Below are positions 1-9,319 of a stretch of 33,413 nt of DNA, in pieces. The stretch spans positions 1 to 33,413 of the forward strand of contig JAUREX010000005.1 of assembly GCA_030834485.1 (NCBI GenBank). The letters run 5' to 3'. The DNA comes from Gemmobacter sp. (GTDB taxonomy: Bacteria > Pseudomonadota > Alphaproteobacteria > Rhodobacterales > Rhodobacteraceae). Positions within the stretch are counted from its first letter, which is position 1; each line of letters starts with the position of its first letter. The translations under genes were made by a program, and so were the position numbers. The notes beneath the pieces were generated by a model that was given only the letters and a program-made list of their open reading frames with translations, was not told the DNA's origin and ran no database searches.

Positions 1-629
1 AGGTTGCCCGATTGCATGTTGCCGTCGCAGGTGCCGAGATAGCGCATGATCTGGCGCAGCTTGCCGACATAGGCGGCGGCCTCCTCGGGGCCGCGGATGT
101 CGGGGCGGCTTACGATCTCCATTAGCGCGACACCCGTGCGGTTGAGATCGACGAAGGAAAGCTCGGGGTCCATGTCGTGGATCGATTTGCCCGCATCCTG
201 CTCGATGTGGATGCGCTCGATCCGCACGCGGCGCGCAACCCCCGGGCCCATCTCGACCCAGACCTCGCCCTCGCCCACGATGGGGTGGTAGAGCTGGCTG
301 ATCTGATAGCCCTGCGGCAGGTCGGGATAGAAATAGTTCTTGCGGTCAAAGGCGCTGAAGCGGTTGATCTTCGCGCGCAGCCCCAGCCCCGTGCGCACCG
401 CCTGCTCGATGCAATAGGCGTTCGGGACCGGCAGCATCCCGGGCATGGCGGCGTCGACAAAGCTCACATGCGCGTTGGGCTCGGCGCCGACGGCCGTCGA
501 GGCGCCGGAAAAGAGCTTGGCGTTCGAGGCGATCTGCGCGTGCACCTCCATCCCGATCACGATCTCCCAGTCGTGGCGGGCGCCGGCGATGACCTTGGGC
601 GCAGGGGCGGCGGGCAGGGTGTCGAGCAT
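1..629 (-). CDS. gatB: Asp-tRNA(Asn)/Glu-tRNA(Gln) amidotransferase subunit B, N-terminal part (runs off the left window edge)
   Basis: Manual reverse translation from ATG at 629: [44 protein letters not shown]...[19 protein letters not shown]. GatB hallmarks GMEVHAQ and [10 protein letters not shown]. Absent from the ORF track because it has no stop inside the window. Confidence 0.95.
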   Translation of the reverse strand, partial: MLDTLPAAPAPKVIAGARHDWEIVIGMEVHAQIASNAKLFSGASTAVGAEPNAHVSFVDAAMPGMLPVPNAYCIEQAVRTGLGLRAKINRFSAFDRKNYFYPDLPQGYQISQLYHPIVGEGEVWVEMGPGVARRVRIERIHIEQDAGKSIHDMDPELSFVDLNRTGVALMEIVSRPDIRGPEEAAAYVGKLRQIMRYLGTCDGNMQSGN

Positions 630-773
630 CTTGGACCTCTCGCGCGGACCGTGAGGGTTTAGGCGAGGCAGGCGCCGCGGGCAAGGGCCGCGCGCCCCCT
701 TGCCGCCGCCCCCCCTTGCCGTCCGCCCCCTGACGCGGCATGAGGGGTCCATTCCCGAGACGGGCGAGACGAT

Positions 774-1319
774 ATGCGCATCCTTCCCCTTCTGGCCGTG
801 ACGCTTGCGCTGCTCGGGGGCTGTGCGGCCCCGAAGCCGCCCGAGCCTTCGGCCCTGTCGTGGGATCACCTGCCCGAGGCGCCGGCCTGGCGGCAGGCGA
901 CCAAGGCTGCGCTGCGCACCGAGGGGTCGGCGCTGCTGGCGGCCGAGCCGCGCGATGTCGCGCGCTATTGCCCGCTCTATCCCGAGGGCGACGCCGCGAC
1001 GCGCGCGGCCTTCTGGACCGGGCTGATGGCCGCGGTCGCGAAATACGAAAGCAGCTGGAACCCCCGCGCGATGGGGCCGGGGCGGCGCTATCACGGCCTC
1101 ATGCAGATCGCGCCCGCGACTGCGCGCGGGGCGGGGTGCGATGCGGGCAGGCTGCTCGACGGGGCCGAAAACCTCGGCTGTGCGGTGCGCATCGCGGCGC
1201 GGCGCGCATCGGCCCCCGAGGTCGCGGGCGTCATGCGCGACTGGGGGCCGATGCAAAAGCGCGACGTCCAGCGCGCCATCGCCGCCCATCTGAGCGCCGA
1301 ACCCTATTGCCGCGGCTGA
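774..1319 (+). CDS. Lipoprotein with lytic transglycosylase (SLT)-like domain
   Basis: Lipobox-like [13 protein letters not shown]-type motifs [30 protein letters not shown]. Confidence 0.8.
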   Translation: MRILPLLAVTLALLGGCAAPKPPEPSALSWDHLPEAPAWRQATKAALRTEGSALLAAEPRDVARYCPLYPEGDAATRAAFWTGLMAAVAKYESSWNPRAMGPGRRYHGLMQIAPATARGAGCDAGRLLDGAENLGCAVRIAARRASAPEVAGVMRDWGPMQKRDVQRAIAAHLSAEPYCRG

Positions 1320-1322
1320 CCC

Positions 1323-3890
1323 TCAGCCGAGCATCCGCGCCGTCATCTCGGCCAGATCGCGGCTGAGGTTGGGCACGGCCGCGATCCGCCCCAGTGCTGC
1401 GCGCATCAGCCCCTGCCGCGCCGGATCATAGCGCCGCCAGGTCTCGAACGCGGTCGACATCCGCGCCGCCGTCTGCGGGTTGAGCGGATCGAGCCGGATG
1501 AGCCAGTCCGCGACAAAGCCATAGCCCGCCCCGTCGGCGCGGTGAAAGCCCGCGTGATTGGCCGCAAGGCCCCCGATCAGCGCGCGGAAGCGGTTGGGGT
1601 TGCGCCAGTCGAAATCGCCCCGCGCCGCGAGGCCCGCCGCGACCTCGGCCGCCCGCCCGGCGGGCGCGTGCAGCACCTGAAGCTGGAACCATTTGTCCAT
1701 CACCAGCCGGTCATGCCCCCAGCGCCGCGCAAATGCCCCGAGCGCCTCCTCCGCCGCCCCCGCCTCGATCAGGCAGGCAAGCGCGCCGACCTCCTCGGTC
1801 ATCGTCTGCGCCTCGGCAAAGACGCGCCGGGCGCGCGCGCCGTGATCGATCCGGCTCAGCAGCCCAAGACAGGCCAGCCGCAGCGCGCGCAACCCCGCCG
1901 CGCGCGCATCGGGGCTGAAGGGCCCCGCGGGCGCGAGCCTCTCGACCATCGCGCCCAGCCCCTCGCCCAGATGCCGCGCAAGCGCCGTCGCCATCCGCTC
2001 GCGCGCCGCGCGGATCGCGTCGGGGTCGGGGATCGTGCCGGCCGAATGCAGCATCTGCGCGATGTCATCCTCGGCCGGCAACCGCAGGCAGAGCGCGCGA
2101 AAGGCCGGATCGAGCGTCTCGTCGCGCAGGACGGCCGCGACCGCCGCAAGCCAGTCGGGCCCGGGCGCGGCCCCTTCGGTCACCATCCGCCCGAGGATCG
2201 CGCGCGCAAGCTGGCGGCCCGCGTCCCAGCGGTTGACCGGGTCGGTGTCATGGGCAAGCAGGAAGGCGCGCGTCGCATCCTCCATCGGATGATCGAGCAC
2301 CACGGGCGCCGAAAAGCCGCGCAGCACCGAGGCCACGGGCCGCGCCGCAAGCCCCTCGAAGACGAAGACCTGCTCAGCCTCGGTCAGCTCGAGCACCCGC
2401 GTCGGCACCACCTCGTCGCCATTGGGGCCAAGAAGCCCGACCGCGACGGGAATATGCAGCGGGTGCTTGTCGTGCTGGCCGGGGGTGGGCGGCGTCTCCT
2501 GCCGCAGCCGCAGGGTGAAGGTCCCCTCCGCCCAGTCCTCGTTCACGCTCAGGCGCGGGGTGCCGGCCTGCGCATACCAGCGCGCGAACTGCCCCAGATC
2601 GCGCCTGGTCGCCTCCTCGAAGACGGCGATCCAGTCCTCGACTGTGCAGGCCTGCCCGTCATGGCGCGCGAAATAGAGGTCCAGCGCGCGCCCGTAACCC
2701 TCGGCGCCCACGATCCGCCGCAGCATCCCGATCAGCTCGGCGCCCTTCTCGTAGACGGTCGCGGTATAGAAGTTGTTGATCTCGACAAAGCTCTCGGGCC
2801 GCACCGGATGGGCAAGCGGCCCCGCATCCTCGCGAAACTGCCGCGCGCGCAGCACCAGCACATCCTCGATGCGCTTGACCGCATGCGAGCGCATGTCCCC
2901 CATGAACTGCTGGTCGCGAAAGACCGTCAGCCCCTCCTTGAGGCAGAGCTGGAACCAGTCGCGGCAGGTGATGCGGTTGCCGGTCCAGTTGTGGAAATAC
3001 TCATGCGCGACGATGCGCTCGATATTGGCGAAATCGTCATCCGTCGCCGTCTCGGGCGAGGCGAGCACATAGCGCGCGTTGAAGATGTTGAGGCCCTTGT
3101 TCTCCATCGCCCCCATGTTGAAGTCGTCGACCGCGACGATGTTGAAGACATCGAGGTCGTATTCGCGCCCATAGACCTCCTCGTCCCAGCGCATCGCGCG
3201 CCCGAGCGCCTCCATCGCCCAGCCGCAGCGCCCCTCGTCGCCCGGCCGCACCCAGACATTGAGCGCGACATCGCGCCCCGAGCGCGTCACGAAGCGCCCC
3301 CGATGCGCGCGCAGATCGCCCGCGACCAGCGCAAAGAGATAGGCAGGCTTCGGCCAGGGATCCTCCCACTCCGCCCAGCCCGGCCCCTGCGCCACCGGAT
3401 TGCCGTTCGACAAGAGCACCGGCAGATCGGCCTCGATCCGCACGCGAAAGGGCGCCATCACATCGGGCCGGTCCGGATAATAGGTGATCCGCCGGAACCC
3501 CTCCGCCTCGCATTGCGTGCAATAGAGCCCGTTCGAGATATAGAGCCCCTCGAGCGCCGTGTTGGCCGCAGGGTCGATCTCGACCTCCGCCTCCCAGTCG
3601 AACCCGCCCTCGGGCAGCGCCGCCGCCGCCACCCGCAGCCCCGCCGGCCCGATCTCTGGCACGACCGCCCGCCCGTCGATGGCCGCCGAGATCAGGCGTA
3701 ACCCCTCGCCGTCGAGCACCAGATCATGCCGCCCCGGCCGCGCGGGATTGGGCGCAAAGCGGATGCGTGCACGCACCCGCGTCCCCTCGGGCGCGAGGCG
3801 AAACGCGAGTTCCACGCGCGCGACCAAAAAGGCAGGCGGGGCAAAATCGGCAAGACGGACCGGCGCGGGACCGGCTGCGGGCTGGGACAT
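1323..3890 (-). CDS. pepN: Aminopeptidase N (M1 metallopeptidase)
   Basis: GAMEN-type NMGAMENKGLN and zinc motif HEYFHNWTGNRITCRDWFQLCLKEGLT. Start chosen at MSQPAAGPAPV (ATG at 3890) rather than the longer ORF start at 3935. Confidence 0.95.
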   Translation of the reverse strand: MSQPAAGPAPVRLADFAPPAFLVARVELAFRLAPEGTRVRARIRFAPNPARPGRHDLVLDGEGLRLISAAIDGRAVVPEIGPAGLRVAAAALPEGGFDWEAEVEIDPAANTALEGLYISNGLYCTQCEAEGFRRITYYPDRPDVMAPFRVRIEADLPVLLSNGNPVAQGPGWAEWEDPWPKPAYLFALVAGDLRAHRGRFVTRSGRDVALNVWVRPGDEGRCGWAMEALGRAMRWDEEVYGREYDLDVFNIVAVDDFNMGAMENKGLNIFNARYVLASPETATDDDFANIERIVAHEYFHNWTGNRITCRDWFQLCLKEGLTVFRDQQFMGDMRSHAVKRIEDVLVLRARQFREDAGPLAHPVRPESFVEINNFYTATVYEKGAELIGMLRRIVGAEGYGRALDLYFARHDGQACTVEDWIAVFEEATRRDLGQFARWYAQAGTPRLSVNEDWAEGTFTLRLRQETPPTPGQHDKHPLHIPVAVGLLGPNGDEVVPTRVLELTEAEQVFVFEGLAARPVASVLRGFSAPVVLDHPMEDATRAFLLAHDTDPVNRWDAGRQLARAILGRMVTEGAAPGPDWLAAVAAVLRDETLDPAFRALCLRLPAEDDIAQMLHSAGTIPDPDAIRAARERMATALARHLGEGLGAMVERLAPAGPFSPDARAAGLRALRLACLGLLSRIDHGARARRVFAEAQTMTEEVGALACLIEAGAAEEALGAFARRWGHDRLVMDKWFQLQVLHAPAGRAAEVAAGLAARGDFDWRNPNRFRALIGGLAANHAGFHRADGAGYGFVADWLIRLDPLNPQTAARMSTAFETWRRYDPARQGLMRAALGRIAAVPNLSRDLAEMTARMLG

Positions 3891-3998
3891 CGGGCACCTC
3901 CACCCCCACCCTAGCCGCCGGCGCGGCCGCGGCAAGAGCAGGCTTGACCCGACGCCGCCCCCCGCACCATCCTGCGCCGATTTCGATCAAGGCCAAGC

Positions 3999-4490
3999 AT
4001 GACCCCCATCACCTTCCGCCCCGTCACCCCCGACGACATCGACGCCCTCGCGGCACTCCACGCCCGCGCCTGGATCGAGACCTATCGGGGCCTCCTCCCT
4101 GATACGCTGATCGCATCGCGCAGCGCCGAGGCCCTGCGCCTGCTTTGGCAGCGCATCGTCGCCTCACCGCTCACCCGAACCGCCTGGGCACCGGGGATCG
4201 GCTTTTGCACCATGGGCCCGCAGCGCGACGCCGCCCTCGCCGCCCTCGGCGCGACCGAGGAACTCTACGCGATCTACCTCCTCGCCGACGCGCAGGGAAA
4301 GGGCCACGGCCGCGCCCTCTTCGCCGCACTCGACCGCGGCCTCCCCCTCTCGATCCTCGTCTTTGAGGGCAATCGGCGCGCGCGCGCCTTCCACGAGGGC
4401 CTCGGCGCCCGCCTCCACGCCATCCGCGACGAGACGATCGACGGCCACCCGATCCGCGAGGCCGTCTACCTCCGCCCCGCGCGCCCCTGA
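3999..4490 (+). CDS. GNAT family N-acetyltransferase
   Basis: ITFRPVTPDDIDALAALHARAWIETYRGLLPD and YAIYLLADAQGKGHGRALFAALDRG (GNAT acetyl-CoA loop). Confidence 0.85.
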   Translation: MTPITFRPVTPDDIDALAALHARAWIETYRGLLPDTLIASRSAEALRLLWQRIVASPLTRTAWAPGIGFCTMGPQRDAALAALGATEELYAIYLLADAQGKGHGRALFAALDRGLPLSILVFEGNRRARAFHEGLGARLHAIRDETIDGHPIREAVYLRPARP

Positions 4491-4526
4491 CCCCTCCTCA
4501 TCTTGGCCCAAATACCCTCGGGGGGT

Positions 4527-4549
4527 CCGGGGGGCAGAAGGCCCCCCGG
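4527..4549. repeat. Strong GC-rich inverted repeat downstream of GNAT (possible terminator or dispersed intergenic element)
   Basis: CCGGGGGGC-AGAAG-GCCCCCCGG: 9-bp perfect stem, 5-nt loop, preceded by TCATCTTGGCCCAAATACCCTCGGGGGG. No T-tract. Confidence 0.6.
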
Positions 4550-4635
4550 CTTGCGCCCGCCCGACGCCAGTGCGCACCCCCCCCTTGCCCCCCCGGCGCG
4601 CAGCCTAGATCCACCGACCCGAGGGGATCGCACCG

Positions 4636-4818
4636 ATGCGCAAGAAATCCGACCTGCCGGCAAAGCCCTGCGCCACCTGCGGCCGCCCGATGGTCTGGCG
4701 GCGCAAATGGGCGCGCGTCTGGGACGAGGTGCGCCATTGCTCGGACCGCTGTCGCGCGCGGCGCGGCCCGGCCGCCCCCGCGCCGCCCCCGCCCGACGCC
4801 CCGCAGCGCCCGCGCTAG
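4636..4818 (+). CDS. DUF2256-like small zinc-ribbon protein
   Basis: MRKKSDLPAKPCATCGRPMVWRRKWARVWDEVRHCSDRCRARR: CxxC...CxxxC pattern typical of DUF2256. Confidence 0.8.
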   Translation: MRKKSDLPAKPCATCGRPMVWRRKWARVWDEVRHCSDRCRARRGPAAPAPPPPDAPQRPR

Positions 4819-6671
4819 AAGGAAACCGTCAGCCGGATCGTCCCCTTGCCCGCTACCGGGCGCGTTCCCTCGGGCAGGAGGGCGCGGGCCGAGGCGGGCA
4901 CGATCAGGCTGCGCGCGCTCCCCGCCCGCCCCTCAAGGCGCCAGCAGGGCGCCTCTCCGGCCGGCAGCGCGAGGCGCCCGCGCTCGGCCAGGTGCCGCTC
5001 GAGCGTGCTGCGCAACGTCGTCGTCCCCTGAAACACGATCGCCCCCCGGGCCGGCGTCGGATAGCCGCCGCCCCCGTGCAGCCGATAGCTGCTTGCCGCC
5101 AGCACGAAGCGGTCGCCCGGCGCGACCGGCCTGCCGTGGTGGCGCAGCGCGAGCACATGCGGCTCGGGGTCGAGCGCGATCCGGTATTCAAGCCCGAGGA
5201 TCGTGTCGAAGCCATGCAGCGCGCGGTCCTCGCGCAGGAGCGGCGGCGCCTCGGGCGCGGCCCGCTCGTCGGGCGAGGGGGCCGCGAACACCCCCGCCGC
5301 ATGCGCCAGCCACGCCATAAGCCCCGCCCCGTCGATGAGGCGCGCCGCGATCGTGTCGGCGTGGGGGCAGATGTCGTCGAGGTGGCGGCGCAGCAAGGGG
5401 CCGGGCGCGATGTCGGTGACCGGCCCCGCCCCGCGCGCATCGCCCGCCCGCAGCGGCGCCGCCGCCGAGAGGATCGGCAGCCCCGCATGCGGCCCGCCCG
5501 CCAGCGCCGCCGCCACCGCCTCGGCCTGCAGCGCTGCAATGAGGCGCACGGTCGGCGGGGGCCCGAGTGCCGCGAGATGGCTGTGGATGCGCCCCTCGAC
5601 CCGCCCGAGCTCGGCCGCGCCCGCAAGGCGCGCCCGCGCATGCGCGCCCGAGATGAGCGCCCGGATCCGTGCGCCCGGCATTCCCTGCGGGCGGCTCGGT
5701 GCAGTGTCGCCCCCGCCTTGCCCCCCGCCGTCTGGCGCACGCGCGCCGATCTTCGCGCCAAGGTCTATCGTGCGCGCCTCGGCCCCCGTCACGCGCCAGC
5801 CCGCGGAGCCCGAAGGCGCGAGGCGCAGGTCGATAAGGCCGAGGTGGCTCCCGAGCGCGCCCGCCTGCACGATCGGCGCGCCCGCCCCCCCCGAGAGGGC
5901 GCGCGCCTCATGCGTGTGGCCGGCAAAGACCGCGTCGATGCCCGCGATGCGCGCGATCGCCGCCGCGATCCGCTCGTCGGTGTCATCCTCGGCGCCGCCG
6001 ACGCCCGCGTGGCAGAGCGCCACCACCAGATCGGCGCCCGCCGCGCGCATCCGCGCCGCCGCATCACTGAGCGCGGGGCGAATCGCGCCGATCTCGACCC
6101 GCTCGGCCAGATGGTGATGGTTCCAGCGCATCGTCCGGGGCGGCAGGGCGCCGGTCACGCCGATCCTGAGCGCCCGCCCGCCGATCTCGCGCGTCAGGAT
6201 CGTCCAGGGCCGGCACGGCCAGGGCCCATCGCCGAGGGGCCGCAGATTGGCCGAGACGGTCGCGAACCGCGCCCCCGCCAGCGCCCCCCAGAGCGCGCCG
6301 AGCCCGTGGTCGAGGTCGTGGTTGCCGAGCGTCACCGCATCATAGCCCGCCACATTCATTGCCCCGACCATCGGGTGCAGGCGCCGCGACTGCGCCGCCT
6401 CGGCAAAGCCGAGATCGCCGAGCGCGTTGCCCTGCATGAAGTCGCCCGCATCGAAAAGCAGCGTGGCATCCGCCCCCGCCCGCAGATGCGCGATCGCGCT
6501 GGCCGCACGCGCAAGGCCGATCGGCCGGCCGGGGCGGTCGTTCACATAATCGAAGGCGAGGATCTGCATGTGCAGATCCGTCGTCCCCAGAAGCCGCAAG
6601 AGGTGATCGCCCGGCGCCGGTGCGGCGGCATCCGCCGCGCGGGACAGCCTCGATGGGGGCACGACAGGCAA
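4815..6671 (-). CDS. 2',3'-cyclic-nucleotide 2'-phosphodiesterase/3'-nucleotidase family protein
   Basis: Metallophosphatase motifs LLGTTDLHMQ, FDAGDFMQGN, LGNHDLDHG, FAGHTHE and 5'-nucleotidase C-terminal motif SSYRLHGGGGYP. Confidence 0.88.
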   Translation of the reverse strand: MPVVPPSRLSRAADAAAPAPGDHLLRLLGTTDLHMQILAFDYVNDRPGRPIGLARAASAIAHLRAGADATLLFDAGDFMQGNALGDLGFAEAAQSRRLHPMVGAMNVAGYDAVTLGNHDLDHGLGALWGALAGARFATVSANLRPLGDGPWPCRPWTILTREIGGRALRIGVTGALPPRTMRWNHHHLAERVEIGAIRPALSDAAARMRAAGADLVVALCHAGVGGAEDDTDERIAAAIARIAGIDAVFAGHTHEARALSGGAGAPIVQAGALGSHLGLIDLRLAPSGSAGWRVTGAEARTIDLGAKIGARAPDGGGQGGGDTAPSRPQGMPGARIRALISGAHARARLAGAAELGRVEGRIHSHLAALGPPPTVRLIAALQAEAVAAALAGGPHAGLPILSAAAPLRAGDARGAGPVTDIAPGPLLRRHLDDICPHADTIAARLIDGAGLMAWLAHAAGVFAAPSPDERAAPEAPPLLREDRALHGFDTILGLEYRIALDPEPHVLALRHHGRPVAPGDRFVLAASSYRLHGGGGYPTPARGAIVFQGTTTLRSTLERHLAERGRLALPAGEAPCWRLEGRAGSARSLIVPASARALLPEGTRPVAGKGTIRLTVSF

Positions 6672-6823
6672 GCGGACCTCGGGCGGCGAATCCAGAAAGA
6701 AATGCGGTCGCGCGCGGTCGCACGCGGGTCAATTCAACTTGAGCGTGTATTCCGCACCCGCCCGCTTTGCAAGCCCGCGGCCGCGTGTCATCACCGCGCG
6801 GGGCTGATGCGGCGGGGGCGGCG

Positions 6824-7753
6824 ATGACGGCGATGATGGCGATGGGGCAGGGGGCGGGGCTCGGGTTCGGCGGCGGCGGGATCGACCGCGCCGCGACGAT
6901 GCGCGGCGATGCGGCGGCACTGGCCCGCGCGGCTGCCGAGCCCGGCGCGCGCGTGCTGCCGATGCTCGAGGGGCAGCCGCTGCTTGCGGGGCCCGAGCAG
7001 GACCGGCTCGGCCTGCTCGCGCCCGATCACCCGCTGATCGCCGGCGCGTCGCCGATCTGGCTCGGGCGCGATCAGGGCCGGGCGGTCTTTGCCTGCGCGG
7101 TCGCACCCGAGGCGGCGGGGTCGGCCACACTACCGCCCGATCACGCCTTTGGCGATCTGCGCCGCGCGGTGGCTCGCCTCGGCGCGGCCGAAGCCGAACT
7201 TGCGGCAATGGCGCGCGCGCTCGCGCTCTGGCACGAAAGCCATTCCTTTTGCGCCCGCTGCGGCAGCCCGAGCGCGATTTCCGAGGCCGGCTGGCAGCGC
7301 CTCTGCCCGGCCTGCGGCGCACATCATTTTCCGCGCACCGATCCTGTCGTCATCATGCTCGTGACGGCGTGTGAGCGGGTGCTCCTCGGCCGCTCGCATG
7401 GCTGGCCCGAGCGGATGCACTCGCTGCTCGCGGGTTTCGTCGAGCCCGCCGAGACGATCGAGGCCGCCGTGCGGCGCGAGGTCGCCGAAGAGACGGGCAT
7501 CCCTGTGGGCGCGGTCGGCTATCTTGCGAGCCAGCCCTGGCCCTTTCCCGCCTCGCTGATGATCGGCTGCCGCGGCGAGGCGCTGGGGACGGCGATCGTG
7601 CTCGATCCGCTCGAACTCGAATCGGCGCGCTGGATGGGGCGGGCCGAGGCGGTCGGGATGCTGGCCGGCCGCCACCCCGAGGTCGCGCCGCCGCGGCCCG
7701 GCTCGATCGCGCGGATGCTGCTCGAAGGGTGGGTCGCGGGCCGGATCGGCTAA
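6824..7753 (+). CDS. nudC: NADH pyrophosphatase / NAD-cap decapping Nudix hydrolase
   Basis: Zinc ribbon FCARCGSPSAISEAGWQRLCPACGAHHFPRTDP and Nudix box GFVEPAETIEAAVRREVAEETGI. Exact start ambiguous (several in-frame ATGs). Confidence 0.92.
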   Translation: MTAMMAMGQGAGLGFGGGGIDRAATMRGDAAALARAAAEPGARVLPMLEGQPLLAGPEQDRLGLLAPDHPLIAGASPIWLGRDQGRAVFACAVAPEAAGSATLPPDHAFGDLRRAVARLGAAEAELAAMARALALWHESHSFCARCGSPSAISEAGWQRLCPACGAHHFPRTDPVVIMLVTACERVLLGRSHGWPERMHSLLAGFVEPAETIEAAVRREVAEETGIPVGAVGYLASQPWPFPASLMIGCRGEALGTAIVLDPLELESARWMGRAEAVGMLAGRHPEVAPPRPGSIARMLLEGWVAGRIG

Positions 7754-7759
7754 GCGGCC

Positions 7760-8593
7760 TCAGCCCCGCGCGGGATCTGCGGGATAGACGCCGAGCAGCG
7801 TGAAGGAGGCCGAGAAATAGCGCAGCTCCTCGAGCGCGCGCGCCAGATGGGCGTCCTCGGGGTGCCCCTCGACATCGGCGAGGAACGCGGTCGCGGTGAA
7901 GGACCCGCCGACCATGTAGCTTTCGAGCTTGGTCATGTTGACGCCGTTCGTCGCGAAACCGCCCAGCGCCTTGTAGAGCGCGGCCGGGATGTTGCGCACG
8001 CTGAAGAGGAAAGAGGTCATCATCAGCCCCGGGCCGCGCCGCGCGAGGTCGGCCTCGCGCGACATGATGATGAAGCGGGTCGTGTTGTTCGACTGATCCT
8101 CGATCTGGCGCGCGAGCACCTCGAGCCCGTAGATCTCGCCCGCGAGTTCCGAGGCGAGTGCGGCCATCGTGGGATCGCCCGCTTCGGCGACGTGGCGCGC
8201 CGACCCCGCAGTGTCGGCGCCGGTGACGGGGCGGATGCCGTGGTCGCGCAGGAACGACCGGCACTGGCCCAGAAGGACGGTGTGGCTCATCGCCGCACCT
8301 ATCTGGCCGAGCGTCGCCCCGGGCAGGCCGAGCAGGTTGATGTGGACCCGCACGAACGCCTCGTCGATGATGTGCAGCCCGCTGCCGGGCAGCAGCGCAT
8401 GCATGTCCGCGACGCGCCCATAGGTCGAATTCTCGACCGGAAGTGCGGCCAGATCGGCCTCGCCGCGGCGCACCGCCTCGATCGCATCCTCGAAGGTCGC
8501 GCAGGGCATGACCTCCCATCCGGGGCGCGCCTGGCGGCAGGCCTCGTGCGAATAGGCGCCGGGTTCCCCCTGAAAGGCGATGCGTCCGGACAT
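7760..8593 (-). CDS. pheA: Prephenate dehydratase
   Basis: MSGRIAFQGEPGAYSHEACRQ..., SHTVLLGQCRSFL, and the ACT-domain region with ESYMVGGSFTATAFLADVEGHPED. Start set to ATG at 8593. Confidence 0.93.
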   Translation of the reverse strand: MSGRIAFQGEPGAYSHEACRQARPGWEVMPCATFEDAIEAVRRGEADLAALPVENSTYGRVADMHALLPGSGLHIIDEAFVRVHINLLGLPGATLGQIGAAMSHTVLLGQCRSFLRDHGIRPVTGADTAGSARHVAEAGDPTMAALASELAGEIYGLEVLARQIEDQSNNTTRFIIMSREADLARRGPGLMMTSFLFSVRNIPAALYKALGGFATNGVNMTKLESYMVGGSFTATAFLADVEGHPEDAHLARALEELRYFSASFTLLGVYPADPARG

Positions 8594-8706
8594 CTCTGGA
8601 TCCCTGTCTGCAGCCCGATCCGGGCGACCGCGGCGCATCTACACCTTGAAATCGCGCAAGGGAAGCAGATAGAAGCCCGTCAGAAGATCGACGGATAGGA
8701 CTGGAA

Positions 8707-9219
8707 ATGTTCGACACCTTTACCCTGACCAAGGCCACGGGCGCGGCCTGCGGCGCGCTGCTGACCTTCCTGCTGATCGGCTGGGCCTCCGAGTCGCTCT
8801 ATCATGGCGCGCATGGCGGCGAGGGCGAGCAGGCCTATTCGATCGACACGGGCGAGGAAGAAGCCGCCGAAGAGACCGCCGAGGGCCCGAGCTTCGAGGA
8901 TCTCTTCGCCTCGGCCGATGCGGCCGCGGGCGAAAAGCTCTGGCGCCAGTGCTCGGCGTGCCACGCGCTCGAGGCCGGCAAGAACGGCACCGGCCCCTAT
9001 CTTCTGGGCGTCGTGGGGCGCGACAAGGGCGCGGCAGACGGCTTCAAGTATTCGGCCGCCCTTCTCGGTGCCGAAGGGGTGTGGGAGCCTGCCAACATCA
9101 ACGGCTTCATCACGAACCCCAAGGGCTACCTGCCGGGCACCTCGATGGCCTATGCCGGCATGAAGAAGCCGCAGGATCGCGCGAACCTCATCGCCTATCT
9201 CGCCTCGCTCTCGAATTGA
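8707..9219 (+). CDS. Membrane-anchored class I cytochrome c (cytochrome cy type)
   Basis: N-terminal TM anchor CGALLTFLLIGWASESLYH, acidic linker, then heme motif WRQCSACH and distal Met in GTSMAYAGMKKPQDRANLIAYL. Confidence 0.9.
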   Translation: MFDTFTLTKATGAACGALLTFLLIGWASESLYHGAHGGEGEQAYSIDTGEEEAAEETAEGPSFEDLFASADAAAGEKLWRQCSACHALEAGKNGTGPYLLGVVGRDKGAADGFKYSAALLGAEGVWEPANINGFITNPKGYLPGTSMAYAGMKKPQDRANLIAYLASLSN

Positions 9220-9221
9220 GA

Positions 9222-9254
9222 GGGACGGGCGCCGCAGGCCACTTGCGGCGTCCC
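9222..9254 (+). terminator. Hairpin downstream of cytochrome c, possible terminator
   Basis: GGGAC(9222-9226)...GTCCC(9250-9254) enclosing GCCGCA/TGCGGC stem with a 4-nt left bulge; starts a few nt after the stop codon. No U-tract. Confidence 0.45.
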
Positions 9255-9319
9255 CCCGCCCGGCCCTAGCATCGGCTCTCGCACGCGCTATGTCCGGCGC
9301 GAGGGGATGGAGGTGCAGC

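Noticed and set aside
1542-3701. 719-aa plus-strand ORF antisense to pepN
   Set aside because: Composition is H/R/P-rich with no recognisable domain; classic shadow ORF of a high-GC gene with strong codon-position bias.
6734-6742. TCAACTTGA palindrome between the phosphodiesterase and nudC
   Set aside because: Short 4-bp dyad, does not fit a FNR box, likely chance.
4503-6827. 774-aa plus-strand ORF opposite the phosphodiesterase
   Set aside because: Low-complexity R/A/P-rich shadow ORF; the minus strand carries clear enzyme motifs.
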